A DNA stretch of 64,000 bases. It comes from Vibrio owensii CAIM 1854 = LMG 25443 (GTDB lineage Bacteria; Pseudomonadota; Gammaproteobacteria; Enterobacterales; Vibrionaceae). Below, piece after piece: positions 54,675-64,000 of the stretch (within the stretch, counting starts at the first letter, position 1; each line of letters begins with the position of its first letter). The DNA lies in the NCBI RefSeq assembly GCF_000817815.1, contig NZ_JPRD01000016.1, positions 1-64,000 on the forward strand, in the 5' to 3' direction. Both the position numbers and the translations under genes were made by a program. The notes below the pieces were generated by a model. It was not told where the DNA came from and made no database searches. It saw only the letters and a list, made by a program, of their open reading frames with translations.

Positions 54675-56303
54675 ATGACCGTTATGGAACATACAAAGGC
54701 TGCAACACTTGATCTAACCAAACACGGACTGCATAACGTTAAAGAGGTTGTTCGCAACCCAAGCTACGAAATGCTGTTTGAGGAAGAGACCCGTGCTGAC
54801 CTAACAGGTTATGAACGTGGTGTGGTTACAGAACTCGGCGCGGTTGCCGTAGACACTGGTATCTTTACTGGTCGCTCACCAAAAGATAAGTACATTGTTA
54901 AAGATGCAACGACAGAAGAGCACATGTGGTGGACTTCTGACGCAGTGAAAAATGACAACAAACCAATCAACAAAGAAGTATGGGACGACCTAAAAGAGCT
55001 AGTGACCAACCAGCTTTCAGGCAAGCGTCTATTTGTGATTGACGGTTATTGTGGTGCAAACCCAGACACTCGTTTGAGCATTCGAGTGATCACAGAAGTA
55101 GCGTGGCAAGCGCACTTCGTGAAAAACATGTTCATTCGCCCAACAGAAGAAGAGTTGGCAACGTTTGAACCTGATTTTGTGGTAATGAACGGTGCGAAGT
55201 GCACCAACGAGAAGTGGGAAGAGCATGGTCTAAACTCTGAAAACTTCACTGTGTTCAACCTAACAGAGCGCACTCAGTTGATCGGTGGTACTTGGTACGG
55301 CGGCGAAATGAAGAAAGGCATGTTCGCAATGATGAACTACTTCCTTCCGCTAAAAGACATCGCATCAATGCACTGTAGTGCAAACATGGGTGAAGAAGGC
55401 GATGTTGCGATCTTCTTCGGTCTATCTGGCACAGGTAAAACTACCCTATCAACTGATCCTAAACGTGCACTGATTGGTGATGACGAGCACGGTTGGGATG
55501 ACGACGGCGTGTTCAACTTCGAAGGTGGCTGTTACGCGAAAACCATCAAGCTATCAAAAGAAGCAGAGCCTGATATCTACAACGCCATCCGCCGTGATGC
55601 ACTACTAGAGAACGTAACAGTTCGTAGCGATGGTTCTATCGACTTTGATGATGGTTCTAAGACTGAGAACACTCGTGTGTCTTACCCACTGCATCACATC
55701 GACAACATCGTTAAGCCAGTATCGAAAGCTGGTCACGCAAACAAAGTGATTTTCCTATCGGCTGATGCGTTCGGCGTACTTCCTCCGGTTTCTAAACTGA
55801 CTCCTGAACAAACTAAGTACCACTTCTTGTCTGGCTTTACCGCTAAACTAGCAGGTACTGAGCGTGGCATCACTGAACCAACACCAACGTTCTCAGCGTG
55901 TTTCGGCGCAGCGTTCCTAACTCTACACCCAACTAAGTACGCAGAAGTGCTAGTGAAACGTATGGAAGCTGCGGGCGCAGAAGCTTACCTAGTCAACACT
56001 GGTTGGAATGGCAGCGGCAAACGTATCTCTATCCAAGATACACGCGGCATCATTGATGCGATCCTTGATGGCTCAATTGAAGAAGCGAAAACTAAGCACA
56101 TTCCAATCTTCAACCTAGAAGTGCCAACTTCGCTACCAGCTGTGGATCCAAGCATCCTTGACCCACGTGATACCTACGTTGACCCACTACAATGGGAAAG
56201 CAAAGCGAAAGACTTGGCAGAGCGCTTCATCAACAACTTTGATAAGTACACTGACAACGCAGAAGGCAAATCACTAGTGGCAGCAGGCCCTCAGCTAGAC
56301 TAA
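54675..56303 (+). CDS. pckA: Phosphoenolpyruvate carboxykinase (ATP)
   Basis: The protein is 542 aa, standard for the ATP-dependent form. Key sites are the kinase-1a P-loop [11 protein letters not shown] (about 249-259), metal-binding [21 protein letters not shown], and substrate loop [14 protein letters not shown]. It converts oxaloacetate and ATP to phosphoenolpyruvate, the first committed step of gluconeogenesis. AAGGAGC lies 7 nt before ATG 54675. It is monocistronic with its own terminator. Confidence 0.98.
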   Translation: MTVMEHTKAATLDLTKHGLHNVKEVVRNPSYEMLFEEETRADLTGYERGVVTELGAVAVDTGIFTGRSPKDKYIVKDATTEEHMWWTSDAVKNDNKPINKEVWDDLKELVTNQLSGKRLFVIDGYCGANPDTRLSIRVITEVAWQAHFVKNMFIRPTEEELATFEPDFVVMNGAKCTNEKWEEHGLNSENFTVFNLTERTQLIGGTWYGGEMKKGMFAMMNYFLPLKDIASMHCSANMGEEGDVAIFFGLSGTGKTTLSTDPKRALIGDDEHGWDDDGVFNFEGGCYAKTIKLSKEAEPDIYNAIRRDALLENVTVRSDGSIDFDDGSKTENTRVSYPLHHIDNIVKPVSKAGHANKVIFLSADAFGVLPPVSKLTPEQTKYHFLSGFTAKLAGTERGITEPTPTFSACFGAAFLTLHPTKYAEVLVKRMEAAGAEAYLVNTGWNGSGKRISIQDTRGIIDAILDGSIEEAKTKHIPIFNLEVPTSLPAVDPSILDPRDTYVDPLQWESKAKDLAERFINNFDKYTDNAEGKSLVAAGPQLD

Positions 56304-56347
56304 GCCACTCGCCAAGCCTTCGTGACTTAGCTACAAAAATAATCTTC

Positions 56348-56373
56348 AAGCCCCTCTTTTGAGGGGCTTTTTA
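56348..56373 (+). terminator. Terminator of pckA
   Basis: AAGCCCCTC (56348-56356) pairs with GAGGGGCTT (56361-56369) around TTTT, then a T run follows. Confidence 0.92.
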
Positions 56374-56463
56374 TTGAATCCAACCAGAGATTGATACAAG
56401 CTTAAGCCTATCTAAGTAAGTCGATACTCACTTACTCCAATTTACAGACAGGTTTTGGCAGGG

Positions 56464-58647
56464 ATGAAAACAGCAGGTCGAACTCTACTTCTTATCGTCA
56501 TACTGGCAATCGCGATTCCAGCCGTCTTTGTGGGCATGCTGACCACCTCTTACTCTCGTCAAACGTGGAACCTGCTTTCTGATCTCGTCGACTTGCCACT
56601 GCAAGCAGACAACGTTCAATACGAGTTTCCCTACCACCTAACCCTTAGTGGGATAGCGACCAAACAAGACAAATTGCCGTTCATAGAGCAAGTCGACCTA
56701 TGGCTAAACCCTGATGTTCGTCGCGATGGGAAATGGATTGTCGATAGCCTGTTGATTGATGGACTGAGCCTACAGCAAGGTATGCCAACAATGCCAAAGC
56801 TCAACAATGTCTACTTCCATCAAATCGCCTTGAAGAACATCGATTACGCCGATGATGCATTCAGCATTAATGGTTTGAACGTCCAAATCCAAGACCCTAC
56901 TTGGTCGAGTGACACGCAGCAAATGCCTTATGGTGAGGTTCAGCTCTCTGCCGAACAATTGTATTGGAATGGTGAAGCTTTCAATAAACTGCTTGTCGAT
57001 GTGGACTACAAACCGCAAGACAGCACACTTTATGGCGCATCGTTTAAATGGCGTGGCAGTGAAGTCTCTGGTCAAGGCGAACAATACCCACAAGGTTGGT
57101 CGTTGATTAACGTGACCGTTGATAAGCTGAAAATCGACAATCTACAACTGCAATCCTTACTCGCCAAACCATGGCAAGCGTTGCCCGTTAATATTAACCA
57201 TATCAACAGCCTCGATCTGCTCAATGCGGATATCGAATACGGAGACTGGCATTGGCAAAACCTTGAGTTATCGGTAGAAAACGCTTCGCTCCCGCTGTCA
57301 TTGTGGAGCACAACGGCGCAGATTTCCCTGCAAGCTGACAGTGTCAGTTTCCAAGACCAAACCGCGGTTGAGCCTCGTTTAAACGCCCAACTCAAGCCAG
57401 GGGCTGTCAAATTGCAAGAACTGAGCTTGAATTGGCAGCAAGGTAGCGTTCAGGTATCTGGTGACTTCGAACCTGACCATTGGAAAATCAACAATGCGAC
57501 CATCAGCGGCTTGAAATGGGCTATCCAACCAGATGACAAGGCCGACTGGTGGCAAAAAGCCACAGAGAAGCTCCAGCAAGTCGATGTGAAGCAGTTAGAA
57601 ATAAAACGCAGCCAAGTCATCCAGTTATCCAAACAACCTTACTGGCAGCTTTCTGGCTTGAATTTGGAAGGTGACCAGCTCGAAGTAAAACACAACAACG
57701 GTCACTGGGGCATTTGGAGCGGTAAGCTTGATGCCAGCGTTGTCAACGCGAGTTACGACCAAGTCATCACCTCACACGCAGCGATTTCAACCCAGAGTGA
57801 AAACGGCTTCTGGCAACTAACACGTTTATTTGCCCCTCTGGAGCAAGGCTATATTGAAGGCTTAGGTCAAATCGATCTCAGCACCACCAGCCAACCTTGG
57901 GCGCTTAACCTCAATGCGGATGGTATTCCCCTGCAATTACTTCATCCATACTTACCAACGGCACTTGCGGTCAATGGCTTCTCTGACTTAAGTCTTGATT
58001 TAAAAGGCTTGGCAGGCGATCAAAACATGCTTGCTTACAGCTTGTCAGGAGAAGTGGAAGCTAACCTACGCGATACCACCTTGAAGTCACAAGCAGATGA
58101 TTCGCTCAAGGCAATTACCTTCAGCCCATTGCGCTTAGAGGCTCAGCGCGGCGAAGTGAAGCTAGAACCTGTGACCATTTCAGGCAAAGCTATCTCAGGT
58201 AAGCTATCTGGAGAGTTTGATATGGCGAACAACCCACTGAGCGGTGTGAGCTATCAACTTAAAGAATCGTGTGGAATGATTAAAGGTGATGTACTGAGTG
58301 GCGAAGTGGAAACAAATGAGTGCTTAAACAAACCAAAGCAGGCAGAGCCAGTGGAACCAGAACAGAGCGCTCCCGAAACAACCGGCGTTACAAACATCGA
58401 CGCAATCAACATCGAACAACCTGAAGAAGAGTTAAGTGAGGAAGTGGCAGAAGAAAAAGAGTCGACCACTGGTGCGCACTCTGAAGAGCAACTTATCACA
58501 GAACAAAAAGACTCTGACCTTGTAGAAAAATCATCGAAAGAAAGCGAAAACTCAGCTATCAATGAAACCAAGGCAGAACAAGGCGCACCTGAAAACCAAG
58601 ATGCGCCGCAAGAAATACCAAATTCTGAGAATCTAACAGCTGAGTAA
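56464..58647 (+). CDS. AsmA-family inner-membrane-anchored protein with acidic tail
   Basis: The protein is 727 aa. It has one N-terminal anchor (about 6-28, TLLLIVILAIAIPAVFVGML) and a long beta-rich periplasmic region typical of AsmA-like proteins. Repeated short strands and a YSLSGEVEANLRDTTLKSQ-type core lie near 520-540. The last 125 residues (from about 600) are low-complexity, rich in Glu, Gln, Ser and Asn, after a Cys pair (ESCGMIKG and VETNECLNK). AsmA-like proteins are linked to lipid transport to the outer membrane; the role here is inferred. ATG 56464 is preferred over TTG 56455. Its end overlaps the convergent fabY-like gene by 15 bp. Confidence 0.8.
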   Translation: MKTAGRTLLLIVILAIAIPAVFVGMLTTSYSRQTWNLLSDLVDLPLQADNVQYEFPYHLTLSGIATKQDKLPFIEQVDLWLNPDVRRDGKWIVDSLLIDGLSLQQGMPTMPKLNNVYFHQIALKNIDYADDAFSINGLNVQIQDPTWSSDTQQMPYGEVQLSAEQLYWNGEAFNKLLVDVDYKPQDSTLYGASFKWRGSEVSGQGEQYPQGWSLINVTVDKLKIDNLQLQSLLAKPWQALPVNINHINSLDLLNADIEYGDWHWQNLELSVENASLPLSLWSTTAQISLQADSVSFQDQTAVEPRLNAQLKPGAVKLQELSLNWQQGSVQVSGDFEPDHWKINNATISGLKWAIQPDDKADWWQKATEKLQQVDVKQLEIKRSQVIQLSKQPYWQLSGLNLEGDQLEVKHNNGHWGIWSGKLDASVVNASYDQVITSHAAISTQSENGFWQLTRLFAPLEQGYIEGLGQIDLSTTSQPWALNLNADGIPLQLLHPYLPTALAVNGFSDLSLDLKGLAGDQNMLAYSLSGEVEANLRDTTLKSQADDSLKAITFSPLRLEAQRGEVKLEPVTISGKAISGKLSGEFDMANNPLSGVSYQLKESCGMIKGDVLSGEVETNECLNKPKQAEPVEPEQSAPETTGVTNIDAINIEQPEEELSEEVAEEKESTTGAHSEEQLITEQKDSDLVEKSSKESENSAINETKAEQGAPENQDAPQEIPNSENLTAE

Positions 58648-59550
58648 TTTAGAGTAATTCGGCAGTAGCATGTACGTACCGACAAAATCCACCGCTGGCA
58701 CATCTCCACTGTAAATCACTACGTGGATAACGATACGCGCTTTACGCCCTGAAGCGAGCCTATCCAAGTCACCACTAATGCCATCTAATGACGTGCTCGC
58801 GACTGGGTTCTCTTCAACAGGATGGCGATAACGAATCGAGCTATCCGCCAACACAATATCACCGTGCAAACCGCGTTCTTTCATCAGCAACCACGTCATG
58901 CCCCAACCAGTTAGCGTTGCTAAGGTAAACGCAGAGCCTGCAAACATGGTGTTATGCGGGTTCAGGTTAGGGTTGAGCTGCGCGCTGCATTCAAACTGAT
59001 AACCAGTGTACTGGTTGATTTTGATGCCCATTTTGTCTGCAATCGGGATCTGCGCCTCCCAACGTTGCTGCAGCTCAGTACACCAATCTGGGCGACGCAA
59101 TACATCGGCCATCGGATCAAGCTGTTTGACCATTTGTTGGTGACGCACAGGGCCACGCTCGTCGGTCAGTTCGCCGCGACGCTCAAAGCCATTCTTTTCA
59201 TAGAAAGCAATCGCGTCTTCACGGGCATTGCATACCAGACGCTTCGCCCCTTCCTGACGAGCTAACGACTCAAGCGCCACCAGCACTAATGAACCCATGC
59301 CTTTGCTACGACGATTGTTCTTCACCGCCATGTAGCGGATCTGACCATCATTATCTGGGGTAATGTATAAACGACCAATCGCCATCGGACGACCACGACT
59401 GTCGGTAATCATACGGTGATGGCTCATGCCATCGTACTCATCACGCTCGGAGCCTACTGGCATACGCCAAGGTTCGCGCAGCAACTGCCAACGAAATTGA
59501 TAGTACTTGTTGAGCTGATTTTCTGTTTTTGGAGTTATGAGTTTGAACAT
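58633..59550 (-). CDS. fabY: GNAT acetyltransferase-thioesterase fusion (FabY/YiiD-like)
   Basis: The protein is 305 aa. An N-terminal GNAT domain (about 1-145) has acetyl-CoA loop NRRSKGMGSLVLVALE. A C-terminal hotdog thioesterase domain (about 155-300) contains LNPNLNPHNTMFAGSAFTLATLTGWG and VLADSSIRYRHPVEENP. E. coli YiiD (FabY) has this same architecture and is implicated in starting fatty-acid synthesis. AAAGGA lies before ATG 59550; a longer frame to 59613 is unsupported. The gene follows dtd, as in E. coli, with an intervening hairpin. Confidence 0.88.
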   Translation of the reverse strand: MFKLITPKTENQLNKYYQFRWQLLREPWRMPVGSERDEYDGMSHHRMITDSRGRPMAIGRLYITPDNDGQIRYMAVKNNRRSKGMGSLVLVALESLARQEGAKRLVCNAREDAIAFYEKNGFERRGELTDERGPVRHQQMVKQLDPMADVLRRPDWCTELQQRWEAQIPIADKMGIKINQYTGYQFECSAQLNPNLNPHNTMFAGSAFTLATLTGWGMTWLLMKERGLHGDIVLADSSIRYRHPVEENPVASTSLDGISGDLDRLASGRKARIVIHVVIYSGDVPAVDFVGTYMLLPNYSKLLSC

Positions 59551-59593
59551 ATCAATCCTTTGAAAGTACAAATCAAATGAAAGCCTTAGAGGA

Positions 59594-59624
59594 AAATACC
59601 CAAGCAAATTCAATTTACTTGGGC
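59594..59624 (-). terminator. Hairpin between dtd and the fabY-like gene
   Basis: On the minus strand CCCAAGTAAAT pairs with ATTTGCTTGGG (one G-U pair) around TGA, then TATTTTCC follows. It is an 11-bp stem and probably partly terminates transcription from dtd before the fabY-like gene. Confidence 0.65.
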
Positions 59625-59658
59625 TTAAAGCTTAGACCATGATGTTGTGGTTGCCAGA

Positions 59659-60093
59659 TTAGACCTGTAGCCAAAAAGTCACTGGACCGTCATTAATTAA
59701 TGACACTTTCATATCCGCTGCGAAGCGGCCGCGTTGTGTTGGCAGTTCTTGCTCACACAAGTCAGAGAAGTAGTCATACAGACGTTCTGCATCCGCAGGG
59801 TGCGCGCCTCGAGAGAAGCCTGCGCGAGTGCCTTTTTTGGTATCCGCTGGTAACGTAAATTGAGACACCACCAAAACCTGACCGTTCACTTGTTTAACGT
59901 TAAGGTTCATTTTGCCTTCATCGTCTTCAAACACACGATAGGTAGTTACGCGCTCCATCAAACGTTTTGCTTTTGCTTCATCATCGTCCTTTTCTACACC
60001 AAGTAGAACAAGTAGACCTTGGTCGATTTCACCGACAACTTCACCGTCTACACGAACGGCGGCTTCACTGACTCGTTGAATTAGCGCTATCAC
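59659..60093 (-). CDS. dtd: D-aminoacyl-tRNA deacylase
   Basis: The protein is 144 aa from GTG 60093, giving the standard [11 protein letters not shown] start. Active-site segments are [14 protein letters not shown] (SQFTL motif) and the near C-terminal [11 protein letters not shown] (NxGPV/T motif). It hydrolyses D-amino acids from mischarged tRNA. It overlaps the end of the upstream YihY-family gene by 29 bp. An upstream in-frame start (60111) would add six residues. Confidence 0.96.
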   Translation of the reverse strand: MIALIQRVSEAAVRVDGEVVGEIDQGLLVLLGVEKDDDEAKAKRLMERVTTYRVFEDDEGKMNLNVKQVNGQVLVVSQFTLPADTKKGTRAGFSRGAHPADAERLYDYFSDLCEQELPTQRGRFAADMKVSLINDGPVTFWLQV

Positions 60094-61009
60094 GACTCTC
60101 GCTTCCTTCATCTGTTAATTGCAATTCAGCGGTCGAGTGTATCATTTCTAGGTCGTCACTCCAGTGCTCTCTTTCGCCAAGAGCAGCAGTCACTTCTGCG
60201 CCAATCAATACGATCAGCCAACACAAATACACCCACACAAACAGGATAGGAATCGCAGCGAGCGCACCGTAAATCAGCTGATATGACGGGAATTGAGTAA
60301 TATAGAAGGCAAAGCCTTTCTTACTCAATTCAAACAACACAGCGGCAATGGCAGCGCCAACCGCGCCATGGGATAGATAAACCTTTTTGTTTGGTACTAA
60401 GAAGTACAGCCCCATGAACGCAAAGAAGGAAAGCAGTAAAGGTAACCAACGTAAAAACAGGTTATACGCGCCAGATAAGGTTTCGTTTTCAATCAGCTTT
60501 AGCGATGTCACATAGGAAGTTGCAGCAATACTCGCGCCCACTAAGATAGGGCCAAGCGTCAACACCATCCAATACATAGAGAAAGAGAACACAGGACGAC
60601 GTTTGTCTTTCACTCGCCAAATGTAGTTTAAGTTTTTGTCGATATTCGAAATCAGCATCAAAGCCGCAACAAACAAAAATGCACCACCCACGGCGGTCAT
60701 TTTGCCTGTGTTTGAGACAAACTCTTGTAGCGCAGTTCTTACTGCATCTCCAGAAGCTGGGACAAAGTTATCAATGATGTAGCCTTGCAAGGTTTCACCT
60801 GCATTCTCAAACACCGGAAACTTCGACAATATCGATAAAAGTACCGTCAACATTGGCACAATAGACAACAAAGTGATGTAAGCTAGATAGCCTGCATTAA
60901 CGTTAACGCGATCGTGCGTCATACGCTTGAGCAAATATTTGAAAAACGCGACGCTCCCCGGCACGAGCTTGCTCAATCTCACCTTGTAACTCTCTGATAA
61001 CTGGTTCAT
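60065..61009 (-). CDS. YihY-family (BrkB-like) inner-membrane protein
   Basis: The protein is 314 aa with six membrane segments (about 35-60, 97-120, 140-165, 180-200, 212-235 and 245-270). Family landmarks are [17 protein letters not shown] and [20 protein letters not shown]. This family was once called ribonuclease BN in E. coli, but that activity belongs to a different protein. A transporter-like role is suspected, and the function is unknown. It starts the three-gene minus-strand cluster yihY-dtd-fabY, which matches E. coli. Confidence 0.93.
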   Translation of the reverse strand: MNQLSESYKVRLSKLVPGSVAFFKYLLKRMTHDRVNVNAGYLAYITLLSIVPMLTVLLSILSKFPVFENAGETLQGYIIDNFVPASGDAVRTALQEFVSNTGKMTAVGGAFLFVAALMLISNIDKNLNYIWRVKDKRRPVFSFSMYWMVLTLGPILVGASIAATSYVTSLKLIENETLSGAYNLFLRWLPLLLSFFAFMGLYFLVPNKKVYLSHGAVGAAIAAVLFELSKKGFAFYITQFPSYQLIYGALAAIPILFVWVYLCWLIVLIGAEVTAALGEREHWSDDLEMIHSTAELQLTDEGSESRDSANSTSQ

Positions 61010-61044
61010 AGTTCATCCCATAAATTAGCGTCGAGGACATAAGA

Positions 61045-61686
61045 ATGCCTTATTTATTAGCAATTGTACTATCAATTTTCACTTTGACAGGATGTCAGTC
61101 CGCATATTATTCAGCAATGGAACAAGTGGGTTACCACAAACGTGACATTATGGTTGATCGCGTAGAAGACGCCAAAGAATCGCAACAAGACGCACAAGAA
61201 GAGTTCACCAGTGCTTTAGAAGCCCTTTCTGCTCTAACCAACTTTGACAGCGGTGAACTAGAAAGCGTCTACAACAACATTAACGATAAATACGAAGACA
61301 GCGAAAAAGCGGCGCAAGATGTGCGTGACCGCATTGCTGCAATTGAAGATGTGTCGGATGCTCTGTTTGAGGAATGGCAAGGCGAATTAGACCTGTACAC
61401 CAGTGCGAAACTACGTCGCTCTAGCGAACAGAAACTGCGTGAGACAAAAGCATCTTACAAAACCATGCTTAGCGCGATGAAGCGTGCGGAAGACAAGATG
61501 ACGCCAGTATTGAACACACTGCGTGACAACACGCTTTATCTAAAGCATAACTTGAACGCAAGCGCGATTGGCTCATTGAAAGGTGAATTCTCTAGCCTAG
61601 AGAAAGACATCCAATACGCGATTAAGCAGATGAATGCTGCGATTGCTGAGTCAGATAAGTTCTTGCAGCAACTGAATCAAAAGTAA
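61045..61686 (+). CDS. DUF2959 lipoprotein
   Basis: The protein is 213 aa. A short signal sequence ends in lipobox LTGC (Cys 17), so the mature protein is lipid-anchored. The rest is almost wholly helical and coiled-coil-like (about 40-125 and 130-210), rich in Glu, Lys and Ala, consistent with DUF2959. Its function is not known. It is divergent from the YihY-family gene across 35 bp and ends at its own terminator. Confidence 0.85.
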   Translation: MPYLLAIVLSIFTLTGCQSAYYSAMEQVGYHKRDIMVDRVEDAKESQQDAQEEFTSALEALSALTNFDSGELESVYNNINDKYEDSEKAAQDVRDRIAAIEDVSDALFEEWQGELDLYTSAKLRRSSEQKLRETKASYKTMLSAMKRAEDKMTPVLNTLRDNTLYLKHNLNASAIGSLKGEFSSLEKDIQYAIKQMNAAIAESDKFLQQLNQK

Positions 61687-61694
61687 TTCGATAA

Positions 61695-61719
61695 AGCCTC
61701 CTCCTCGTGAGGAGGTTTT
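61695..61719 (+). terminator. Terminator of the DUF2959 gene
   Basis: CCTCCTC (61697-61703) pairs with GAGGAGG (61709-61715) around a 5-nt loop, followed by TTTTA. It may also act for the convergent ATPase gene. Confidence 0.8.
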
Positions 61720-61776
61720 ACTATCTAGCGACCAAAACTCATTTCTTCGCTAGGTGTGCTGAATACCTACCGAGCT

Positions 61777-62331
61777 CTAATCACCTTTCTCACCTTCCAC
61801 CTCGGCCACTAAGCCCATTACTTGTCGAACAAACGCCACTCGTTCTTCCACACTTCCCCATGGTACTTCGACTACTTCGTAACCCAGTTCCACATAGGTA
61901 TCGACTAGGGTTTGATGGATTTGCAAGGCCTCTTCAAAGCTATGTGGGCGCACATCATCTTGAACATAGATAGAGGCCTCAGGCCGACAAGTAAGCACCT
62001 TACTTTGGAACCCAGTACTCTCGGTCAAGAAGGCTTGCTCCACAGGACAGCCGCCTACTTGTAGGTATGCCACGATGTCTGGGATAGCACGGTCAACAAA
62101 AGCGACCGGATGATTCAGCGCTTCTCGCTTTTGCTTGCCCATTAACTCAAGGCATAAGTTGGCAAACTCAGGTAGGTTGGTCCAAGGCAAGACGCCGTTG
62201 TCCAACTGACTTTGCTGCTCAATTAAGGTGCGAGAGCCCTCAGCAAAGATGGCGTACCCCAACTCTCCCAACGCATTCAATAAGGTGGTTTTGCCCGCTC
62301 CGGGACCACCCGTAATCACGATTGGCTTCAT
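61777..62331 (-). CDS. Small P-loop ATPase/kinase-like protein (AAA_28 type)
   Basis: The protein is 184 aa. Walker A is ITGGPGAGKTTLLNAL (about 6-21), followed by a Walker B-like VAFVDRAIPDIVAYL (about 75-89). The C-terminus is helical (HQTLVDTYVELGYEVVEVPWG). It resembles uncharacterised AAA_28/nicotinamide-riboside-kinase-like P-loop proteins in which a substrate nucleotide or small molecule is phosphorylated. The substrate is unknown. GAGG lies just before ATG 62331. It is separated from typA by a terminator. Confidence 0.8.
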   Translation of the reverse strand: MKPIVITGGPGAGKTTLLNALGELGYAIFAEGSRTLIEQQSQLDNGVLPWTNLPEFANLCLELMGKQKREALNHPVAFVDRAIPDIVAYLQVGGCPVEQAFLTESTGFQSKVLTCRPEASIYVQDDVRPHSFEEALQIHQTLVDTYVELGYEVVEVPWGSVEERVAFVRQVMGLVAEVEGEKGD

Positions 62332-62351
62332 AGCCTCATTCCTTTAAATAC

Positions 62352-62380
62352 AAAAAAACCCGAGCGAAACTCGGGTTTTT
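62352..62380 (-). terminator. Terminator of typA/bipA
   Basis: ACCCGAG and CTCGGGT (62358-62364 and 62370-62376) form a stem flanked by A and T runs, giving a T tract on both strands. It is 25 bp beyond the typA stop. Confidence 0.9.
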
Positions 62381-62404
62381 CTAAATAGAATCCGTTACAG
62401 CAGA

Positions 62405-64000
62405 TTATTTTGCTGAACGTGAAGCACGCTTACGATCGCTTTCCGTTAGGAATTTCTTACGGATACGGATGCTTTCAGGCGTTACTTCTACTAGTTCGTC
62501 ATCATCGATGAACTCTAGTGCTTGCTCAAGAGTCATCTTGATTGGCGGAGTAAGAACCTGTGCGTCATCTGTACCAGATGCACGAACGTTAGTTAGCTGC
62601 TTACCTTTCAGTGCGTTTACTGTTAGGTCGTTGTCGCGGCTGTGAATACCGATAACCATACCTTCGTAAACTTCAACACCGTGACCGATGAATAGACGAC
62701 CACGTTCTTGTAGGTTAAACAGTGCGTTTGTTAGCGCTTTACCCATCGCGTTCGCGATTAGTACACCGTTAACACGTTGACCGATGTTACCGCCTTTGTG
62801 TGGGCCGTAGTGGTCAAATGTATGGTATAGAAGACCAGAACCTGAAGTCAGTGTCATGAACTCAGTTTGGAAACCGATAAGACCACGTGATGGCATTTCG
62901 AAGTCCATACGTACACGGCCTTTACCATCTGGAGACATGTCTTTCAGCTCACCTTTACGTAGGCCGATGTTCTCCATGATGCCGCCTTGGTGCTCTTCCA
63001 TAACGTCGATCGTTACAATTTCGAACGGTTCCATTAGCTGACCATCTTCTTCTTTGATGATTACTTCTGGACGAGATACAGCAAGCTCGAAGCCTTCACG
63101 ACGCATGTTTTCGATAAGGATAGAAAGGTGAAGTTCACCACGGCCTGATACGCGGAATTTGTCTGGATCGTCTGTTTGCTCAACACGTAGTGCAACGTTG
63201 TGTACCAATTCTTTCTCTAGACGCTCAAGGATGTTACGTGAAGTCACGAACTTACCTTCTTTACCAGCGAATGGAGACGTGTTTACTTGGAACGTCATCG
63301 TTACTGTTGGTTCATCAACAGATAGCGCAGGTAGTGCTTCTACAGCGTTTTGTGCACAGATAGTGTCAGAGATTTTTAGCTCACCAAGGCCAGTGATTGC
63401 AACGATATCACCTGCGTTCGCTTGCTCAACTTCGTGACGATCTAGGCCTAGGTAGCCCATTACTGTACCCACTTTACCGTTGCGAGTTTTACCGTCAGCA
63501 CCGATAACTGTTACTTGTTGGTTTGGCTTAACGCTACCACGAGTTACACGAGCAACACCGATAACACCAACGTAAGAGCTGTAATCTAGCTGAGAAACTT
63601 GCATCTGTAGAGGACCGTCTAGGTCAACTTGAGGTGCCGTTACTTCTTCAACGATAGTTTGGAACAGTGGTTCCATGTTCTCGCCAGTTTCGCCTTCTTC
63701 TAGCGCAGCCCAACCGTTAAGTGCTGAAGCGTAAACTACTTTAAAGTCTAGCTGTTCGTCAGTTGCACCTAGGTTGTCGAATAGGTCGAATACTTGGTCC
63801 ATAACCCAATCAGGACGAGCACCAGGACGGTCAATCTTGTTGATTACAACGATTGGCTTAAGACCGTGCGCGAATGCTTTTTGAGTTACGAAACGCGTTT
63901 GCGGCATTGGGCCGTCAACTGCGTCAACGATAAGTAGTACTGAATCTACCATCGACATGATACGTTCTACTTCACCACCGAAGTCCGCGTGTCCCGGAGT
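62405..64000 (-). CDS. typA: GTPase TypA/BipA, 5' part beyond the window
   Basis: The visible 531 codons run from the G3 motif ([15 protein letters not shown] without its first residue) to the stop. [12 protein letters not shown] is G4 and [11 protein letters not shown] is G5. Domains II and III follow, then the C-terminal TypA domain with [13 protein letters not shown] and the basic end. TypA/BipA is a ribosome-binding translational GTPase important for 50S assembly at low temperature. The start, G1 and G2 lie beyond base 64000. The frame is open to the edge. Confidence 0.97.
   Translation of the reverse strand, partial: TPGHADFGGEVERIMSMVDSVLLIVDAVDGPMPQTRFVTQKAFAHGLKPIVVINKIDRPGARPDWVMDQVFDLFDNLGATDEQLDFKVVYASALNGWAALEEGETGENMEPLFQTIVEEVTAPQVDLDGPLQMQVSQLDYSSYVGVIGVARVTRGSVKPNQQVTVIGADGKTRNGKVGTVMGYLGLDRHEVEQANAGDIVAITGLGELKISDTICAQNAVEALPALSVDEPTVTMTFQVNTSPFAGKEGKFVTSRNILERLEKELVHNVALRVEQTDDPDKFRVSGRGELHLSILIENMRREGFELAVSRPEVIIKEEDGQLMEPFEIVTIDVMEEHQGGIMENIGLRKGELKDMSPDGKGRVRMDFEMPSRGLIGFQTEFMTLTSGSGLLYHTFDHYGPHKGGNIGQRVNGVLIANAMGKALTNALFNLQERGRLFIGHGVEVYEGMVIGIHSRDNDLTVNALKGKQLTNVRASGTDDAQVLTPPIKMTLEQALEFIDDDELVEVTPESIRIRKKFLTESDRKRASRSAK

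Noticed and set aside
60065..61009. Ribonuclease BN assignment for the YihY-family protein
   Set aside because: The old name is a misassignment; the protein is a six-helix membrane protein without nuclease motifs.

Overview
The window is chromosomal DNA of a gammaproteobacterium, almost certainly a Vibrio, most likely of the Harveyi/parahaemolyticus-alginolyticus group. The evidence is protein resemblance recalled from memory (EpsE/GspE, SpoT, EnvZ/OmpR, NfuA), a TtpC-type TonB2 cluster typical of vibrios, and the rbn-like/dtd/fabY and gmk-rpoZ-spoT-trmH-recG orders. Base composition looks moderate throughout. No insertion sequence, prophage, integron cassette, CRISPR array, tRNA or rRNA gene was seen. 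This is mostly core genome with a few accessory genes at the left end.

Layout. 0.1-4.4 kb: a ToxR/CadC-like membrane regulator, a small membrane protein, a DMT-family exporter, a Cys-rich secreted protein and PsiE. 4.5-10.2 kb (minus): a five-gene Yej-type peptide ABC importer. 10.2-11.0 kb: an 0.8-kb divergent regulatory region. 11.0-18.7 kb (plus): a TonB-dependent receptor followed by DUF3450, TtpC, ExbB2, ExbD2, TonB2 and a TPR protein. Receptor, TonB2 energiser and divergent importer could together carry one substrate from outside to cytoplasm; that link is inference. 19.0-25.3 kb: gmk, rpoZ, spoT, trmH, recG. 25.5-29.1 kb: an S9 peptidase and a xanthine/uracil permease preceded by a PurR operator and a structured leader.

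29.2-32.1 kb: ompR-envZ (minus) and greB. 32.1-41.1 kb: a multi-repeat retropepsin-like protein, tex, a small unknown gene, bioH, comF, nfuA, nudE and cysQ. 41.4-52.8 kb (minus): a complete, tightly overlapping type II secretion operon gspC-N, with a CRP-like site upstream. 53.0-58.6 kb: hslR, hslO, pckA and an AsmA-like protein. 58.6-64.0 kb: fabY-like, dtd, a YihY-family protein, a DUF2959 lipoprotein, a small P-loop ATPase and typA/bipA cut by the window edge.

The points most worth a second look are: the imperfectly duplicated stem-loop element at 41.2-41.4 kb; the leader RNA of the xanthine permease; a 30-bp dyad just before recG; two palindromes in the TonB-receptor leader; a C10 tract in the divergent region; a 33-codon leader ORF whose stop overlaps the exporter start; and a protein built from four retropepsin-like units of which only the first and last keep DTGA.
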